NCBI RefSeq assembly: GCF_009709555.1
Contig: NZ_WJBG01000187.1
Coordinates: forward strand, 1-64,000
Reading direction: 5' to 3'
DNA length: 64,000 nt
DNA from: Streptomyces blattellae
GTDB lineage: Bacteria; Actinomycetota; Actinomycetes; Streptomycetales; Streptomycetaceae
A program made the translations under genes and the position numbers. Each line of letters starts with the position of its first letter. Positions within the stretch are counted from its first letter, which is position 1. Shown here piece after piece: positions 61,350 through 64,000 of the stretch. The notes beneath the pieces are model-generated. The model saw only the letters and a program-made list of their open reading frames with translations. It made no database searches and was not told the DNA's origin.

Positions 61350-64000
61350 CTAACGCTCCTGGTTGTAGGTGCTGTCAGGACCACTGTGCTGATTCCTAGT
61401 GGCCTGGCCGTTCGTTTCACTTCCCGCGCTGCGTCCCCGCTGGACACCGCGGCGCAGGTTGCTCAGCCTGCCCCGGACGTCCTCGGGGGCGCGGGAGACC
61501 TGTGGGCCACCCTGGGGGGTCGCTTCGGCGGTGCCCTCGACCAGGTTGGCCTTGGGTACCCGCCGCGGCAGGCCGGAGGCGGTCACTCCACCTGCCTTGG
61601 GCTTCCGCAGCTGCGCCGCCTGCTGCCAGCGCGCGTCGTTGGCCGAGCGCCAGTCGCCGTTGCCGCTGCCGTTGCTCTCGGGCGCGGGGGCCGGCGGTTC
61701 CTGGCTCACGGGCTGCGAGCCGTTGCCGTTCACGGAGGTGGATCCGCGGCGGGGCAGTCCGGCGTCGGTCAGCTGGTGAGACGCGGAGGGGGCCGGTCCC
61801 GGACGGTCGAAGCCTACGCCGTCGCCGTCACTCACGTCGGCGGCCTGCGCGGACTCCGGTTCCGGAGCGTACTCGGACGGGTAGCCGTTCTGGTAGCCGT
61901 TCTGCTGCGGCCAGTCGTCCTGGTGGCGCCGCTCCTCGAAGGCCGAGAACGTCTCCGGGGCCAAGCCGCGGCCCGCCGAGCCGTCCTCCTGGACCGGCTC
62001 CGGATAGGAGGGCTCGGGGTAGCCGCCGTTCGTCGAGAACGTGTCGTTCTGCGGCAGGCCCCCGTTCGGCGCGTAGTACTGCTCCTCGTACGCCGGTCGC
62101 TGCTGCTCCTCGTACGGCGTCTGCTGCGGCTCGTCGTACGCCGTCTGCTGGTCGTACGTGGCGGGCTGCTCCGGGTAGCCGCCCTGGCCGTCGTCGAAGG
62201 GCTGCCGGAGGTCGTCGAACGCCTCGACGTACGAGGAGGGGGCGGCGGCGTCCAGAGCGGGCTGCTGGCCCTGCTCCTGGGGGCTCTGGGCCTCCAGAGC
62301 CGCCCGGCGCTCCTCGCGCATCAGGGAGCGGCCTACGGGGTCCAGCTCGCGTATGTCGTCCGGGACCTCGGCGTAACGGCTGTCGTCGAAGCCGAGTTCG
62401 GCGGCGGTGCGCAGCGGCTGGCGGTTGAAGTCCTCGCCCTGGAAGCTGCGCTCCGGGATGATCTGCGAGACCGTGAACTCGTCCTGGATCGGCTGCTGTT
62501 CGCCGCCGCCACCACCGTGGGTGATCGCGTCGGGCAGCATGACCAGGGACGTCGTACCGGCCTGCTCGCCGGAGGGACGCAGCTGGACCCGGATGCCGTG
62601 CCGGTCGGACAGCCGGCCGACCACGAACAGGCCCATGCGCTGGGAGATCGCGGCGTCCACGGTCGGCGGGTTGGCCAGCTTGTGGTTGATGTCCGCGAAG
62701 TCCTCGGCGGTGAGGCCGATGCCCTTGTCGTGGATCTCGATCATCACGCGGCCGTCGGGGAGACGGGTCGCGGTGACGCGGACCTTGGTCTGCGGGGAGG
62801 AGAACGTGGTGGCGTTCTCCAGCAGCTCGGCCAGCAGGTGCACGAGGTCGGTGACCGCGCGGCCGTGGATCTCGGCCTCCGGGACGCCCGACAGTTCGAT
62901 GCGCTCGTACTGCTCCACCTCGGAGGAGGCGGCGCGCAGGACGTCGACCAGCGGGACCGGCTGGTCCCAGCGGCGGCCGGGCTCCTCGCCGGCGAGGACC
63001 AGGAGGTTCTCGCCGTTGCGGCGCATACGGGTCGCGAGGTGGTCCAGCTTGAAGAGGTTCTCCAGCTGGTCCGGGTCGGCCTCGTTGTTCTCCAGGTCGG
63101 TGATCAGGGTCAGCTGGCCCTCGATCAGCGACTGGTTGCGGCGCGACAGGTTGGTGAAGATCGCGTTGATGTTGCCCCGCAGCAGGGCCTGCTCGGCGGC
63201 GAGCCGGACCGCCTCGCGGTGGACCTGGTCGAAGGCCCGGGCGACCTCGCCGATCTCGTCCGTGGAGGTGATCGGGATGGGCGCGACCCGGGTGTCGACC
63301 CGGCCGGGGTCGGTGCGCGAGAGCTGGTCGACCAGCATCGGCAGCCGCTGCTCGGCGATGCCGAAGGCGGCATTGCGCAGCTGGCGCATCGAGCGGCTCA
63401 TCTGGCGGGCGACCATGCCGGCCAGGATGAACGCGGCGAGCAGGGCGATCACCACGGCGGCGCCCACGATGAAGGTGTCCCGCCTGGCGTCGTCGGCGAT
63501 CGTGGCAGCCTCGTTCACCGCCGTGTCGGCCATGTCCGTCTCGATCTGGCGGTAGGCGTTGTACTTGAGGGTGTTGACCGCCCAGTAGTTGGACACGGTG
63601 ATGCCCTGGTCGGCGAGCCCCTCACGGACGCTGGGGTCCATGTTCTCCATCGTCGCGATCGCCGTGACCATGTCGGTCGGGTTGGCCGGCGGGGGCACGT
63701 ACTTCTCGCCCTTCGCGGCGGCTTCCTCGGCGGCCTCCCTGGCCATCTGCTGGCCGTCCGCCGTGATCTGCTTCTGCGCGTCCTCCAGCCGCTGCGCGTC
63801 CGCCTCGGTGCCACCGCCGATGTACTCCTCGACGGCGATGCCTTCGAGGTAGGCGTACGAGGAGAGGGCGACGCGCTGCTGACCGAAGCTCTGGGCGTCC
63901 GGGCCGGGCTTGATCAGCATGTGCATGCCGATGGAGCGCTGCAGCGACAGGGCCGCCTTGGTGAGTTCGAGGGCGTAGACGGTCCGGCCGTAGCTGGTGA
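61350..64000 (-). CDS. cvnA: CvnA, conservon sensor histidine-kinase-like protein (partial)
   Basis: The window holds the C-terminal about 880 residues; the N-terminus lies beyond 64000. Seen in order: the end of an extracytoplasmic NIT-type nitrate-sensing domain, a membrane helix (VVIALLAAFILAGMVARQ), HAMP-like linker, helical dimer region (NLSRRNQSLIEGQLTLITDL), an ATPase domain with LLENATTFSS (N box), IHDKGIGLTAEDF and MGLFVVGRLSDRHGI, then a long Gln/Pro/Tyr-rich tail of about 350 residues (PQNGYQNGYPSEY). Orthologous in position to S. coelicolor conservon 1. It leads cvnBCD. Confidence 0.92.
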   Translation of the reverse strand, partial: TSYGRTVYALELTKAALSLQRSIGMHMLIKPGPDAQSFGQQRVALSSYAYLEGIAVEEYIGGGTEADAQRLEDAQKQITADGQQMAREAAEEAAAKGEKYVPPPANPTDMVTAIATMENMDPSVREGLADQGITVSNYWAVNTLKYNAYRQIETDMADTAVNEAATIADDARRDTFIVGAAVVIALLAAFILAGMVARQMSRSMRQLRNAAFGIAEQRLPMLVDQLSRTDPGRVDTRVAPIPITSTDEIGEVARAFDQVHREAVRLAAEQALLRGNINAIFTNLSRRNQSLIEGQLTLITDLENNEADPDQLENLFKLDHLATRMRRNGENLLVLAGEEPGRRWDQPVPLVDVLRAASSEVEQYERIELSGVPEAEIHGRAVTDLVHLLAELLENATTFSSPQTKVRVTATRLPDGRVMIEIHDKGIGLTAEDFADINHKLANPPTVDAAISQRMGLFVVGRLSDRHGIRVQLRPSGEQAGTTSLVMLPDAITHGGGGGEQQPIQDEFTVSQIIPERSFQGEDFNRQPLRTAAELGFDDSRYAEVPDDIRELDPVGRSLMREERRAALEAQSPQEQGQQPALDAAAPSSYVEAFDDLRQPFDDGQGGYPEQPATYDQQTAYDEPQQTPYEEQQRPAYEEQYYAPNGGLPQNDTFSTNGGYPEPSYPEPVQEDGSAGRGLAPETFSAFEERRHQDDWPQQNGYQNGYPSEYAPEPESAQAADVSDGDGVGFDRPGPAPSASHQLTDAGLPRRGSTSVNGNGSQPVSQEPPAPAPESNGSGNGDWRSANDARWQQAAQLRKPKAGGVTASGLPRRVPKANLVEGTAEATPQGGPQVSRAPEDVRGRLSNLRRGVQRGRSAGSETNGQATRNQHSGPDSTYNQER

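Overview
The window is high-GC actinobacterial chromosome, almost certainly Streptomyces. The evidence is GC-rich third codon positions, frequent GTG starts, many leaderless promoters, a conservon (cvnABCD), accB-accE, an SCO5486-SCO5544-like gene order (cysteine desulfurase, mnmA, ligA, gatCAB, ilvBNC, serA, leuB, ilvE, cimA, accBE, cvn) and typical Streptomyces intergenic hairpin repeats. It is core chromosome. I see no phage, insertion sequence, CRISPR array, tRNA or rRNA.

Layout. 1-10.3 kb: the end of an unknown Gly-rich protein; a TetR regulator divergent from two small membrane proteins; a cysteine desulfurase preceded by six 19-bp tandem repeats; a Tat-type amidase; mnmA; a hydrolase; a DUF427 protein; a LOG-family gene remnant; a short-chain dehydrogenase that has lost its natural stop; a MetE-like protein and ligA. 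10.6-16.5 kb: a membrane GGDEF-EAL protein (rmdB-like) and gatC-gatA-small membrane protein-gatB. 16.6-28.7 kb: methyltransferase, MMPL transporter, GNAT, a large LuxR-type ATPase regulator, a lipoprotein sugar-dehydrogenase-like propeller, an aldo/keto reductase and a D-2-hydroxyacid dehydrogenase. 28.8-37.8 kb: a second GGDEF-EAL protein (cdgE-like, degenerate EAL), then ilvB-ilvN-ilvC behind a classical leader-peptide attenuator, then serA.

37.9-47.2 kb: an oligopeptide/nickel-type ABC operon with a fused permease and a Fur-superfamily (Zur-like) box in its promoter, then a PucR-type regulator divergent from proline dehydrogenase and P5C dehydrogenase, with a duplicated copy of the proline dehydrogenase 3' end between them. 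47.2-57.4 kb: small conserved proteins, a decayed phosphatase, leuB, ilvE, citramalate synthase cimA behind its own isoleucine-codon leader and terminator, a SLATT membrane protein divergent from a TPM-like secreted protein, a secreted trypsin, and a YceI protein behind a perfect palindrome. 57.7-64 kb: acetyl-CoA carboxylase accB-accE and, on the minus strand, conservon cvnA(partial)-B-C-D.

The physiological theme is branched-chain amino acid synthesis: ilvBNC, leuB, ilvE and cimA all lie within 21 kb, and the two entry points (ilvB and cimA) each carry a separate attenuator. Proline catabolism, tRNA maturation (mnmA with a sulfur donor; gatCAB) and cyclic di-GMP signalling are also represented. 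The most novel-looking items are the Zur-like box on the fused-permease ABC operon, the isoleucine leader of cimA, PafBC/RecA-NDp-type promoters for ligA and the LuxR ATPase, and several genes visibly caught in decay.
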